DNA from: Campylorhamphus procurvoides
Taxonomy: Eukaryota; Chordata; Aves; Passeriformes; Dendrocolaptidae
Reading direction: 5' to 3'
DNA: 64,000 bases
NCBI GenBank assembly: GCA_013396655.1
Contig: WBMV01005963.1
Coordinates: forward strand, 186,001-250,000
Below, in pieces: positions 48,781 through 61,700 of the stretch. Positions within the stretch are counted from its first letter, which is position 1, and each line of letters starts with the position of its first letter. The notes below the pieces were generated by a model. It was not told the DNA's origin, did not search any database, and saw nothing but the letters and a program-made list of their open reading frames with translations. A program made the translations under genes and the position numbers.

Positions 48781-51700
48781 TCCCTTTAAAGCAATAACTT
48801 TGGCCTTACTCAGGTCCTGTTTTACAGCTGTTCTTAATGGGCGATACCAGAAACTGAGAGAAATATGGTCATTGCTGACTTGTTTGCAATTGTTTGGCTT
48901 TCTAACCATTTAAATATTTAGTTGTTATGCTACTTGCAGAGGAAAACTCCAGTTCTTGTCCAAACCTACTTTGGAAGTATATGTACATAGATTATCTCCC
49001 TGCTGTCTTAACTGTAAATATGTAGCTTTAAGTATCTCACTGTAGCCTGAAAAAATTTGCTGAAAGACCTTTTCATGTCGCAGACTGCAACTTGGTTTTT
49101 TTCTTTCTTTGGAAGATGTAAGCTAGAGTTGCTGCTGTGCCATAATGCTACTCTGCTTCTGTTTTGTTGTGTTAAGTACACTTGGTGCCCCTTGCTACTC
49201 TGTGACAGGGAGATACCTACACCCAGTGGAAACAACACATTGCAAAGACTTTTACATAGAACTGCTGCATTTCAGACCATCCTGCCCAGCACATCCCTTT
49301 GGAGCACCTGTAGGTGATGCTCTGCAGTGCTGAGCATCATTTGGATGCTTCAGCTGGTGATGGTCTAAAACTTGGCATTGAAGGATGCTCTGAATGTGTT
49401 GCACTCTCTTCTCTGTGCACCAAGATAGGAAATCCAGGTCTTTCCATTGTGTGTTTTGACTTTCCTGCTTTTAGGCAACTTGTTCATTTTACTACCTACA
49501 GCTCGATTATGCCATTGAAAATTTACTCAGTGTGGTTGGTAGAAGTGTGATGGTTAAGCAGACAATGTCAGCTCTTACCTGGCAGGGGCTGGCACATGCC
49601 CACAGCCAGGCTCCTTCTCCCCTGCACCCAGCACACAAAGGCTGTGATTGAGCTGCCTCCCAAAGCGCAGACGCAGCTTTTATGTACCTAAGGAGGCCCA
49701 GGAACCCAGAACAAATCAAATCCCGCAGTTCAATGTCTAGCTGGCAAGGGGTGAAGTTGTTTTACATGCACTTGGCACAGATGGAAATGAGTATGGAATC
49801 GGTAGGAGAGTGCCAAGGGGGGAACAGTTGACACAGTATGTGAGTCTCTCTTCTTTTATGTCACCGACCTTAGTGTGGCTACAGCTTTTCACAGGAAACA
49901 AATGGAGAGATGTTAGGTCCTGCTTTTCCAACCCTAGGACTGAGCTGCAAAATCCTCTCCACCCACAGTTCCTGCTAAGGTCTGGGTCATTTGCCAGATA
50001 CTGCAGGGAGACGTGGTAACCCCATCTCTGCATTCTGGGCTGGGGACATCACCACCCATCTCAGTGGCCAGTATCCCACCAGAGGGGACAATGCCAAAGG
50101 GTCAAAGGATGGGTGGGCTGCCCCACCAGTGTACCCCACAAGCATCCTATGCCACCAAGGTGGCCTCATGAGGTGTCACCACTGCAGCCTGAGCAGTGCA
50201 AAAAAAAAAAAAATAAAAAAGGATGTCCAGAGATCATCTGTATCATCTGTAGATGTTCTTGTGCCCTCCATGGGCTGTACTGACAAAAGGAAGTGTTTTG
50301 GGGTTTTTTTTTAGTTAAACAAAATGGGAAGATTGGGCTATTGAAATCTAATCTGTGCGGAATTTATTTATTAATAATGATAGCGTTCATTATGGTTTTA
50401 TGGGTGACAAGAAAGCATCATGATTGCATCAGGATTTCCTTCCTAACCAACCTTGCTGTACCTGAGACAGAAAAAAGCTGAATGCTGGGATGGGGAGAGA
50501 AGGAGCAGGAGAAAATGAAAAAGGGGAGAAAATAGAAAGTAGGAAGTAAAGGGAAGATAAAGCATGAGATAAAAACACTGAGAGAGAGACAAGGTTAGTA
50601 CCGTGGTCTGTACCAACAAAACTTTAGCAATGTTTCCACAACTCTGTGTTTTAGCAATATAAAGCCAGACAGTTTAGTTTTTTGGTTTAGTGTTTGTAGC
50701 CACAAGAATGTGTATTATTTCCTTCTTACCCACAGTGTACTCAGAGTCATCCATCCAATACAGAAGTTAATCCCAAATAATCTTGTCACCCATAATAGGG
50801 AAAGTACCTTCAGTTTTACCACCCTTTATTCACTTTTTACTTACACACATACCTTGGTAGAACTTGTGTTACAATGTTTTGGAGTTTATAACCCTCTCCT
50901 TGCTGTATTTTTAGAGTAATATCTTCCTTAGCAGTATGCTATGCTTACTGACAGTTTTTGTTCTGTGGCATGATTCACAATCCTGGCATTGGAATGGACA
51001 TGCTGAGCAGGAGTTACTTCTTTGTAAGGTAAAATGTAATATAATATCTTTCCTAGACTTCAGGACTTTAAGAGAGGAAGATTCAAGAGCCTCTGTATTT
51101 TTGTCAGCTATTCATATAGAGAAGATATTACAAGGTTAGCAGTTGGTGGAAAGATCTGCAGCTATGTCCAGGCTCACCCATAACGACTGGCTCTACCTTT
51201 ACACCTGGGGAGGGAATTGTTCCATAAATATTATCAGCAATGCAATAATTTCCTTCTGTTATCATTAAAGTTATTCATATAGTTCAACAGGAGCAATTGC
51301 CAGAGCTTTGATCTTTTTCTGGTGGTGTGCTGGCAAGCCCGAGACTACTGGTGTCACATCAGGTCATGTTCAGAAGCTTTGCTTTGCATCTGAACAATAT
51401 GAGAGCTGACTGCCTAAAGTGGGGAAACTGCACTTTGGGGCAGGCAGAGAAGTCTGTCTGTGACCTCTGCATATTCACTAAGTCCATTTATGCTGAGACG
51501 TTTAAAAATGTATATTTTTAGAGATATGGATTTAAGAATGAAAACCACCTCCTTTCTTCCTGTGAAATCAAAGAATGAACAGTGCAGTTGTGGGAATGCA
51601 CTAGTTACTTGCAACTTCATGGGCAGGAGGTCATCGTTTCCCAGTCACTAGCCCTAAAACCCTGAAGTTTTCTATGGCAAAGCAGTAACATATGGTGCAG

Positions 51701-54700
51701 AATGCCCAGGCTTTCAATTTTAGTCACTGGGTTTTTTACCATGTGGGCTTTAAAACACTTGAAGAAAAATCTGCAAGCTGTGCAGAACCTCCCTAAAACC
51801 TGTTGGTAGCAATTTGGCTTGAAACAGGGAGAATTTTTGACTCGGGGGATTGCCCGTAAGAGTCAGTCGTGAAACAGAGACTCATCACTTTGAATTTGAG
51901 GCAGCCTGTTTGCTTGTCTAAGGCACTTGTCACTGTGGGAGCAGAGATACCTTTTCTCTGTCTGTAGGTCTGTTCAGATAGGCCTCTTGGGTTTTGGGAG
52001 GCCTTTCAGACTGTCATGGACATACACAGCATTGCCAGGTCTTACAGGGTTGAGTCTCACCCTGACTGATGTTCTTAAGGCCTCCACTTCTTGAGCTGGT
52101 TGCCAAGAAGTTTCACAGTTGTGGAGAAGTCTTCTGAAAACTCAGCACCAATGCAGCCTTAAAGAGTCAAAACCAGAGGCTTCTCAAACCCCCCAGAATA
52201 ACATTTTTTCCGAAACCCAACATGTTATTTTTAAGCTGATGTCTTGGAAGGGGTTTGGTCACATGGGAATTCACTGGGGAGTTTTCCCGAGAGGGGAAAC
52301 TCGCTGTCATCTCTGCAATTAATTCCTGCAGCGAGATCTGTACAGAGATCCATCCTCTTTGGGACTGGACATAAAAAGTGGAGTGAGCAAGAGGCACAGA
52401 AGAAGTAGATACTTGTGTCCAACTGTAACATCAAAGTGGGCTTACCCCAGGAGCTGTCTGCTGTTCAGGCAAAATTGAGTCTCACAACAGCGCATGTTCG
52501 ACAAGGAACCCATCTGGCAGATGACTGGTAGGAAAACACAAATGTAATCTCAGCCCCTCCTAGAACATATGTACAAAGTTAGAACTATAGGAGAAGGCAT
52601 TGTTGGCTGCAAAGCTCGATTATCTCTTTGTATTCTCTTCCTCACCGTGTCAACTGAGAGACTTTATTTCAATTGTGCAGTGCCTCACAAAGTAGTAGTC
52701 TCTTGAAGCATTTTCTGTTGAAACATAGTGGCTCATCTATTTGTTTTTTTGTCAGGAGAAATTGTTGAGATTATGAAAATTAAGCATTTGGTATTTTTGT
52801 AATTACTGTCAAATGCTAGATAAAGGTCTTACATTGCTACCCTTAAATAGATGCATTATAGAGTTTATTTAGTAGAGGTGATTGTACTTTTCTGCATAGG
52901 ATGGATTTGAGGTATCTAAAAATTAGGCATCCAGCAGACAGATGCCTTCAGAAGGTGATTCATCTGGTCCTAAAATAGGTGATGCAGAATGAGATGATTC
53001 ATCCGAGGGAAAAATCTACATGATGGCTTTGTTTAGACTTGCAGTTTTAAGGCAACTCAGGCTAGGTAAAATGCATCCCACCCTACTTTTCTTGACTTCT
53101 CTGAGTGGCTTTGTGGTTCAAGCAGGGACCTGACTGCAAGGACTCAGCCGGTGGTCACGCTTGGTCACTGACACAGCCGTGTTTATCCCTGCCCGCAAAA
53201 TGGGCCCAATGCTATTTCCATACCCAGCAGATGAGTGACAGCATTCACATGCACTTATCTTTAGATCCTTGGGCTAAATAGATAACATAAAAAGCCAAGG
53301 AGGATTACCATGACCTGGAAGACTCCCCATTTATTTAATGGCAACAAAAATTATAATGGTGGCATTTTTCGCCTATTTCTTCATTGTGGGAGAAAAGGGC
53401 TGTAAGATTTTCCTAGTTCTCATTCCACTGCTATATTTAAGAATAATTAAAGCTATTCTGGCTAAGGGTGATATAATGCATATATTCAGAAGCAGGCTTT
53501 CAGTTTAATTTTTCCAGCTGGTGGGCCTGTTAGCCCATTTATTTGACTATTCTTCACACGTTGACTGAAATAGGTAATTGCTCTGTTCCCCCTGAGATTT
53601 CACTTCCATTTTTTTCAGGCATGAAAGATATTAGGCTGTGTGTATTTTAAATTCAAATACACTGTAGGATAGATTTATGTCCTTAAATGCTGTGCAGATC
53701 TAGCTATAATTCATTTCATATAGAACTGGAAAATGGATTAAAACAAGAGTGCTAGACAAGAAAATCCAGAGTCTTATCTGATGAGACTGGAGTCCTTTAA
53801 TCCTCGCTCCTTGAAGTGACAGCCATATCTCCCTTCATTTTATGTTCATTTCACATTTTTATCTTAATGGCAGTGCAGGGCTGATTTGTTTGTTTGTTCT
53901 TAAATTTTTCAGTGTTTCTTTAATGGATTGATGTGGGATTGTGGATAAGATACTGAAGGGATGTAAATCAGAATGTCATTGCTGAACCTGGTGGGGTTGT
54001 ATTGGACCTCATGTGTCCAGCAGTCGGCCTTGTGGAGTGGGTTGTGCAGACCCTCACCTCAAAATGAACAAGCACCAAGTATTTTTAACAGTCAAAGGCT
54101 GTGGACTGGTTGTATTCAGAGCTGGACCCGTGCCAGTGAAATGTTGCTGGAGGAAAGAAGCAGCAAGAGTTTTAAGGTCCAATAGCTCATAAATCACCAG
54201 GGATAGAAACACATGCTGTATCCCACGGGAATGTGGGATTATGCTATTGCACCAGTGTCCAAACAGTGTTCTAGCTCCATACTATCTGAGGATACTAACC
54301 TTATATAAATAAAAGTCTTTATTCATGTGTATTTAGATAAAACTAGCCATCTTAATTCAAATTTCAACATGATTTTGCTGTCCACTGTGTCAGGAGCTAT
54401 TAGACTTGACAACCCCTTCCTTCATACAGTCCAGAAATGCAGCATTCAGATGGTTCAAAGTAGGGGTGGCTAGTCCAAGGAATTTTTACCTAGTGGGCTG
54501 CTAAAATCATTTTGGATTTAAACAGCAGGCAGGAGATAGGTGGATAGGATTCAAGGTGCTATTTAGTATAAACGTGACTGAAGTACGTGATTTTTTTTCA
54601 GATAAAACCCCTGCTTCCAGGATGTGTTAAGTTTCCTGAAATGAAATTCAAGAAAGGGAGTGATGTGGCAATTTCTGAATCAATATGCAGACGGTTTCCT

Positions 54701-57700
54701 AGGTTTATTTGGTTTTCACCAGCTGTTCTTGGATTACTAGTGTTGTATTTTTCACTTCCTAACAAAAGAGAATGGCATTTTCAGGTAAGAGTAGATCTTA
54801 ATGCCACAAGTATTGCATAGTGTATAATGTATATGTGTGTATTTCCCCTAAGGCAAGTTTAATGCCTTCTCCGTTTTTGACAAGCTGCAAACCCCCATGA
54901 ATTCTCTCTCAGTTTATTCTGGTGGAGCGTAATTTTCTGGGTAATAAAATAGGGTTACACTTACATTAAGTCCTTTGTTACAGATTATTTATCTTGAATT
55001 TTGGAAATGATTGAACTAAACCCCCGTCTTTGTGCTACCTTTAAACGTGTGGGTGTTGCTCAGAAACCTATTTCTTATTATTACTGCTTAGGTATTCTGC
55101 TCTGTTGCTAGCAAAAATGCAATCCAGAAGAGTGGTATGTCACAGTCTATTACAGTTTTCTTTCAAAAGTATCTTAAAATTGCTTGATATTTTGTAGCTT
55201 TTTGAGGAACTGGGTGAGAGTTTTCTTACCTATTTGCAGCTGCAAAAACCCCGTTTTGGCTTCTCGCTGTTTGGGAAAACATTCCAATATGTCACCATCT
55301 GTGAAAAGCATGAAATGCTGGCTGAGGCCTGGAACCCATTGATTTCATAGATATCTTGTCCTCCAAATATTTTTCCCATAAACATGGAGTTGCATCACAC
55401 TTTCTGTTTTTAACTCCTCCTCCATCCCCCTCTCCTCCCACCCAAACCCTTGCAAAGGAGCAATGGAAATCAAAACTTAATTAAACCCCCTTGTCCCACA
55501 GACACTTTGTTTGGGTTATGGAGTTTGATTAGAGTATTTTCTTTTAAGGCCGCTGTTGTAATTGATAATGAGCAGATAAAATAGATACGAGAAATTATGA
55601 ACTACAGCTTTTCCAATGCACTTAATAGTATAGGTTGTCTTAATCCTGTACCCTTCTGGGGTAAGACTTTAGAACTTAATACCAAGAGAAATAATAATCC
55701 ACAATTTAATATGGCTATTATCTGGTTTTAGCTGTCTGTGAAGAAGATTAAATTCCAGATGGTAAAAGTTATAATCCAAGCCTGTTATGATCACCAAAAT
55801 GAACCAAATAACCAAATGCAAAATGGTCTCACCAGAATTATTTGTTCAGGGGCTTATCTGCTCCTGAAGATGTAACCACAATAGGATACACAGAATATCA
55901 GAAGTATATTGTAAAGGGTTTGGACAATGGTCCCACCCAGCAAAGAGAGAGCTGCTGTCAGGCAACACAGTGGATATAGTGAAAGCCCATTTCCTAGGTC
56001 ATCACTTCAGCTTTTCAATCACCTTTCTACTGTATGTGAGCCATGTTCCCTCCTCGTGCACATCACCCTTTGGAGAGGAGGAGGGAATGAGTGGCGAGAG
56101 CAGTACAGGAGAGGATGGGAAATAAATGCCTATGAAGAATCGCCCTACAGTGGTGCTTGCCTGGTCACACTCACAGAACATGTTACTTAATGGTCAGGTT
56201 GTGCCAGAGGCTCCCAAGAAAACACCAGAAAGAGGGTGATAACTCTATGGCAGTTTCCAGCCCTGGTGAGCTATGGGGCTCATCTGGCTGCATCACCTTG
56301 AGAAGAGAATGAAGATGGTCAGGATGTCATCCATGCCCATAGCCGGCCTTGGTCTCCATTCCAAAGGCCTTGCTGTCAGATGGAGATTTGGCAGAGGTGC
56401 TTTTAAGTTGTGATAAGATTTAAGGCTTAACAGAAGGGAACATCTAATCAGTGGTTCGTGTCTGCTTCCCTAGAAAATTGGGCCATGACTTCCCTCTGAA
56501 ATTGCATAGGTCGATTGTGAAAAGTACATAAGAGGAACAGTTTACATTTTAATGGGCACTACCTGCAGAATTCATGCTGAATTATTCATTTGGTAGTGAC
56601 ATATGAAATGGGTAATGCAACACACTTCTTTGGGGTCATTCAGGGAAAGATTTCTTAAAACATAACTCAGAAGCTGCATTTCAGAGAGATGTTAAAGATG
56701 ATGCAGCAGGGTACTCACATATGTGTCGAATACATGATAATTCCTCCCATTAACAGTGGCTTCCCTGCATAGAAAAAAGCATCGCGTGTCTTCATGTAGA
56801 TAAGCAGACCTATTTCCATTTTTATTGAGGAAGAAATTGAGTTGCACTGAGGCAAAACGACTTATCTATGGTTGCCCTTAATGGGAACTGGACAGGGCAC
56901 AAAAGCAGGTTCCCCTCTTCCCAGCTTATCTCCTACATGCCCCAGTTTCTCCAGTCATTCCGAAACATTGCCTCCCAGTCAGCTGCAGAGATTTCCCAGT
57001 AAACAAAATTACTTCATGTAGTCACATGCAGGATCCCTAAAGGATTTATTTTTTTAAAGGCTGTGATTTATAATAGCCCCTTTTCAAGGACTAGCTGTGC
57101 TTAGGTGAGGTTAAATCAACGATTATTCTGAAGTCCTGTTTTCAGTGCAGGCTCTCTGGATGGTTGCTGATTTTGTTCCATTTAAAGCATTTTGTGGCAT
57201 GAACTCACTTTGTTTCTGCCCACATCACTGCATTCCTGGGATGTTTTTCACAGGCCTTAGCAAGATCATCTGACAGCAACTAGTGAGGTCAATGAACTTT
57301 ATACACAATTAAACACTTGAAGCTAGGAGAATTAATTGTTATTTTTTTCCCCTGAAAAGTTAGGGAAGGATACACGGTACGTTATAGTCTGTAACAGAGT
57401 CAATGTTATGTGTGGTAATCAAGCTAGTTTCACATGATTTAATGCTGAACAGAGTCAGAAAATGATTGCATCCTTTACATGGGCCTCACAGAGCAGTCAC
57501 CACCCACACTGTTTATTCAGACTCGGAGCTCTGCCATTCACTGTTTAAGCCAGAGGAGGAAAAAATCCCTTCGTGAATGCTCTTGAAGCCATGTATTCTA
57601 AGTGCAAAGTGGAGCTGGGGGGGAGGAATCCAAATAAGGTCCTTTCAATTGCCGCAGTGGTACAGAGGTGAGATTTTCTTCAATCCTCCAGCGGCACAGT

Positions 57701-60464
57701 AAAGGAAGGATTATTTGGAGCTGGGGATATTGGGGAGAGTCAAACCAAGAATTTGTTGATGCCACTAAAATTTCCAGAGACAGCTGGGTAGCTTTTCTCC
57801 TCCCAGCTTTCCCATCTGTTAGTACCTGAACAGTGAGGTAAAGTTACCTCCTCTTCTCTGTGCAAAACTGGTAGGGTTTGCTGAAAGGGCATGTGGTGGT
57901 GCAGATTTTGTTCAGCCTGCTTCTTTCAAGAGTGAAAAGTTTTTCTGCTGTCTTATGCCTTAACTTTTTTGGTAACAGAAGTGTTTGGTAGCCACTTTGC
58001 TCCCTCATGCCTATCCCTTTGTTACAAAGAAAGTTCTAAACAGAAAAGGTTGCAAGTGAATGTGCAAGACATCTATGACAACCTAGTAAAACTTTATATG
58101 CATCCAGTGATAGTGTTTTTACTCCTTCTATAGCTAAACTGATCTCATCCGGAAGGCTTTTGCTACTCTTCCATTGATATTTTCCCTTTTACAGTTCTTC
58201 ATATTTCTTCTGCCTAATCCTCTTCCTTTTAAAAAGGAATTCTTCACTTCCCCAAGCGCTTACATTTTAATGTTTCTACAGATCTAAGCCACTCTTTTAA
58301 ATTTTTATCTGCAAGTTCTGAGGTTATAGAAATGCCAAGAATATATCATCAGTTAGTCTCAAGACATAAACTAGAACAACACCACCCCCACCCCCATTAA
58401 TTTTATGCAGCATTTAAACTTTTCATGTTAGGTGCTGGCTAATCTGAGTGGCAAGCATTAACTGTTTGTTCTTCAGCTGAGATTGGTCCTGTGCTGTTCT
58501 CTATCCAACACAGTTTTGGGTCCATGAGTGGGAGATTTTGCTAGTTCTCTCCCCATCTTTGTCTTGCTCATCTGTTTGGTGGCTTTTCATTCCATTCTGA
58601 TTTGTTTTTAATAAATGAAACAAGGATTCCCTTGCTCAGTAAAGTCCCTCTTATAACACTAATTGTGTAATATATAGACATATGGTGTTAGAGTGGTACC
58701 TTCATTTTCTTACTACCTTGAAATACTTCAGGACCCACTCAGTTTTTGTATTCCCTTGACTGGAACAGTTTTATTCCAGGCTCAGGTATCTCATCCATTT
58801 TTCCATTTAAGAACTAATCATGAGATGTGTAATAGCTATGTCCTCGTACTTTTGTTCTTCTTGCCAGACTCTAGCTTCATAAATTTGAGCTGAGCCACAG
58901 TAAAACCAGGGATCTGGAGTGTCCTCCAGGTTGTCATCTGAAAACACCTAGGGCATTTTTCCAGTCAACCAGTATCTAATAAGATGGATTTGTTTCATGC
59001 TCATTGTAGTTAAATATTATGAGTAAAATTCTTCTTGGAGGAGCATAAATGGGGCTCTCATTGATCTCATTTCATGTGGATCAGGGAATAAAATTTGTCT
59101 GAAGTGTCTTTAGTTAAGAAGTTATGGAGCACATAAATTTACAAAGCACAAGGACTGTTTCAGTCATTGTTTTCCTTGTTATTCAAAGCACTTACATAAG
59201 GAAGTGCCTGGAGGGAAAGAAAGATAATTATCCCCAAACAGAAACCCCTTTAAGATATAGTAAGGGTTATTGAAACAGTATTTATATTTCCAGCACAAGG
59301 CTGCTTTCCCACTTGCCTTTGAGATGTGACAGAAATGTTCCTCTCCTCCCGCCAGTGAATACGTTGTTAATACAGAATTCATTGGTACCAGAATTATATT
59401 TCTATTTCCACACTGGGTCATTTGAGTACTTTTAACCCACGTTTGCCTCACTTCTCAGCAGCCTGGAAATTACAATGTGTGACATTTTGGCTGGGTGAAA
59501 CAGCTGATTGTACCTTCATTCCACTCCCACGTGCTTTGACTCTGATAACAGGTGCCCATCCAAATCAGCTGGATTAAGAGGAGGAAAATTATTATTTGCT
59601 TTGTGAAATGAGTGAACTTGATGTAGGAGTCTGTGTGGAATTAAATATCTTTAAAGATACAAAATAATCATGTTTGATATGGAAAAGTGAGTCACCCAAT
59701 GGTTTTGGGGTTTTTTCCAGTCATCGCTGGAGTCCTTCCACTTTCTCCCCAGAGCTGTCAGCATTATGGGGTTAGAGAGGGGTGTATGGAATCTTTGTCC
59801 AACTCAAGCCAATGAGAGTAACAATTAGTAACTACTCAGTTCAGTGGTACCAAGAGCCTATTTTGATCATGGCAGAAACTACTGCCTATTCTGCCAGATA
59901 GGGCTTATTTGACTTCCCTTTGTCAGCTGGAGAGCAAAGTCCTTGCAAGCTTACATTGGGAGTAGGGCTTGGTCATGGCAATGCACAGCCACTTGACTCC
60001 TGTAAAGCTCTGCCCATAAGTGCTTCATTGAAAGGTGCCTTCAACTACATGACAGCAGGATTAAACCTAGGCTGAAGCCTTTCAAGTCACCTAGAAAGCT
60101 CTGCATTGCTCTTAAAATGCTACAGTGTGCTAGGAGAACCACAGGTGAGTCTCTCTCAGAGACTTTCTGATTCCCACATTCAAGCAGATGATTCAGTGAT
60201 GATGGAAGGCTGTGCTGGGACAAGACCCATGTGCCCCTTTCCTTCTCCCCATGCTTTCCTTTGGAAGGAGACAGATGTGTGAGCCTGGAGGAGTGCAGGA
60301 TGTCCCCCACAAGTTTCTGCTGAGGACAGTCTGTGTTTCTGGAGCCCAGATTTGGATTGCACTGCACAGACGCAGCACTGTTAACTCCTATTTCTTCTTG
60401 ACTATCTGAATCAGTGAAAAAATCTCTCAAAAAACAATGTTGGTAGCAGTTTGTCACGTAGTGT

Positions 60465-61700
60465 CCTAGAATGCTAAGGGATTGGGATGGACCTTAAAAT
60501 CTAGTCCCAACCCCCACTAGACCAGGTTGCTCAAGGCTTTATCCAACCTGACACTGAGCACGGTTGGGGCATCCACAACCTCCCTGGGCAACCTATTCAT
60601 TGACTACAAGTGTCACAGTAAAAAAATTTCTTCCTAATATCTAACATAAATTTCCCCTCTGTTAATTTGTACCCATTACTTCTTGTTCTATCACGATAGT
60701 TCCCGATGAAGAATCCCTCTCTGGCTTCCCTGTAGGCCCCCTTCAGATACTGGAAGGTTGCTATGAGTTCTCCATTCAACCTTATCCAGACTGAATAGCC
60801 CCAACTTTCTCAGCCTGTCTTCATATGGGAGGTGCTCCAGTCCTCTTATCAGCTTTGTGACCCTCCTCTGGACTTGCTCCAACAGTTTCATGTCCTTCCT
60901 ATTTTGGGGACACCAGAAATGTATGTAGTACTCCAGGTGTTTTCTCACAAGAGCAGCACCTCCTTTAACCTCCTGCAGATGCTCCTTTGGATGCAGCCTG
61001 GGATTTGGTTTGGCTTTCTGGGCTGTGAGCACACACTGCCAGCTCACACTGAGTTTTTCATCAACCACCACTCCCAAGTCTTTCTCCACAGGCCTGCTCT
61101 CAGTCACTTCTCCACCCAACCTGTAGGTGTGCCTGGGATTACCCTGACCCAGGTGTAGGACCTTGCACTGTGCTCTGTTGAACTTCATGAGGTTTGTATT
61201 GGCCAACCTTTCAAGCCTGTCAAGGTCCCTGTGGATGGCATCCCTTCCCTCCAGCATGTCGACTGCACCACACAGCTTGGTGTGGTCATCAAATTTGCTG
61301 AGGGTGCACTCAATCCCTCTGTCTATGTCACTGGCAAAGATGGTGAACAGTATTGGCCTCAGTATTGACCACTGAGGGGCATCACTTGTCGCTGGTCTCC
61401 ACATGGACAATGAGCTGTTGACAATCAGCCAGTGCTTTATCTACACAGTGGTCCATCCATCCAACCCAGTTTGAAGACCAGGATGTCATGCATAATGGTG
61501 TCAAATGCTTTGCATACATCCAGGTAGACGATGTCAGTTGCTCTGCCCCATCCACCAATGCTGTAGTCCCATCATAGGAGGTCACTGAATTTGTCAGGCA
61601 TGGTTTTCCCTTTGTAACTTTTGGCTGTTCGCAATCACCTCTTTGTTTTCCATGTGCCATAGTTTCCAGGAGAATCTTCTCCATGATCAGGCATAGAAAA
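60465..61700 (-). mobile_element. Decayed, 5'-truncated CR1 LINE (ORF2 reverse transcriptase part), antisense
   Basis: On the minus strand this region encodes parts of the CR1 ORF2 reverse transcriptase. In order these include PCLTNSV...YDG-like sequence, ILRPILFTIFASDIDRGIEC (an altered form of the region just after the core), CTLSKFDDHTKLCGAVD (the active-site FADD region, here altered to FDDH), CKVLHLGQGNPRHTYRLGG, EKDLGVVVDEKL, VQRRVTKLIRGLEHLPYEDR and LDIRKKFF. The coding sequence is broken: the two main open frames (61382-61939 and 60691-61410) are in different phases and both stop early. The active-site aspartate pair is also disturbed, so the copy is inactive. The 3' end of the element is at about 60465 on this strand. 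The 5' limit is uncertain; recognisable protein fades beyond about 61700. CR1 is the dominant LINE of birds and other reptiles. Confidence 0.9.

Larger units (their letters stand above)
35000..60460. other. BCL2 intron segment, no gene seen
   Basis: This is long, mostly AT-rich unique sequence. It contains a T21 run (38845-38865), an A13 run (38509-38521), a T-rich run near 47321-47333, an A-rich run near 50201-50220, and the TTA microsatellite at 48722-48780. The CpG-rich patch at 48100-48420 is listed separately. Stretches such as 53290-53520 and 55540-55760 are low in simple repeats and look like candidate conserved non-coding elements, but this needs alignment. No ORF here carries a recognisable domain. 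Confidence 0.6.
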
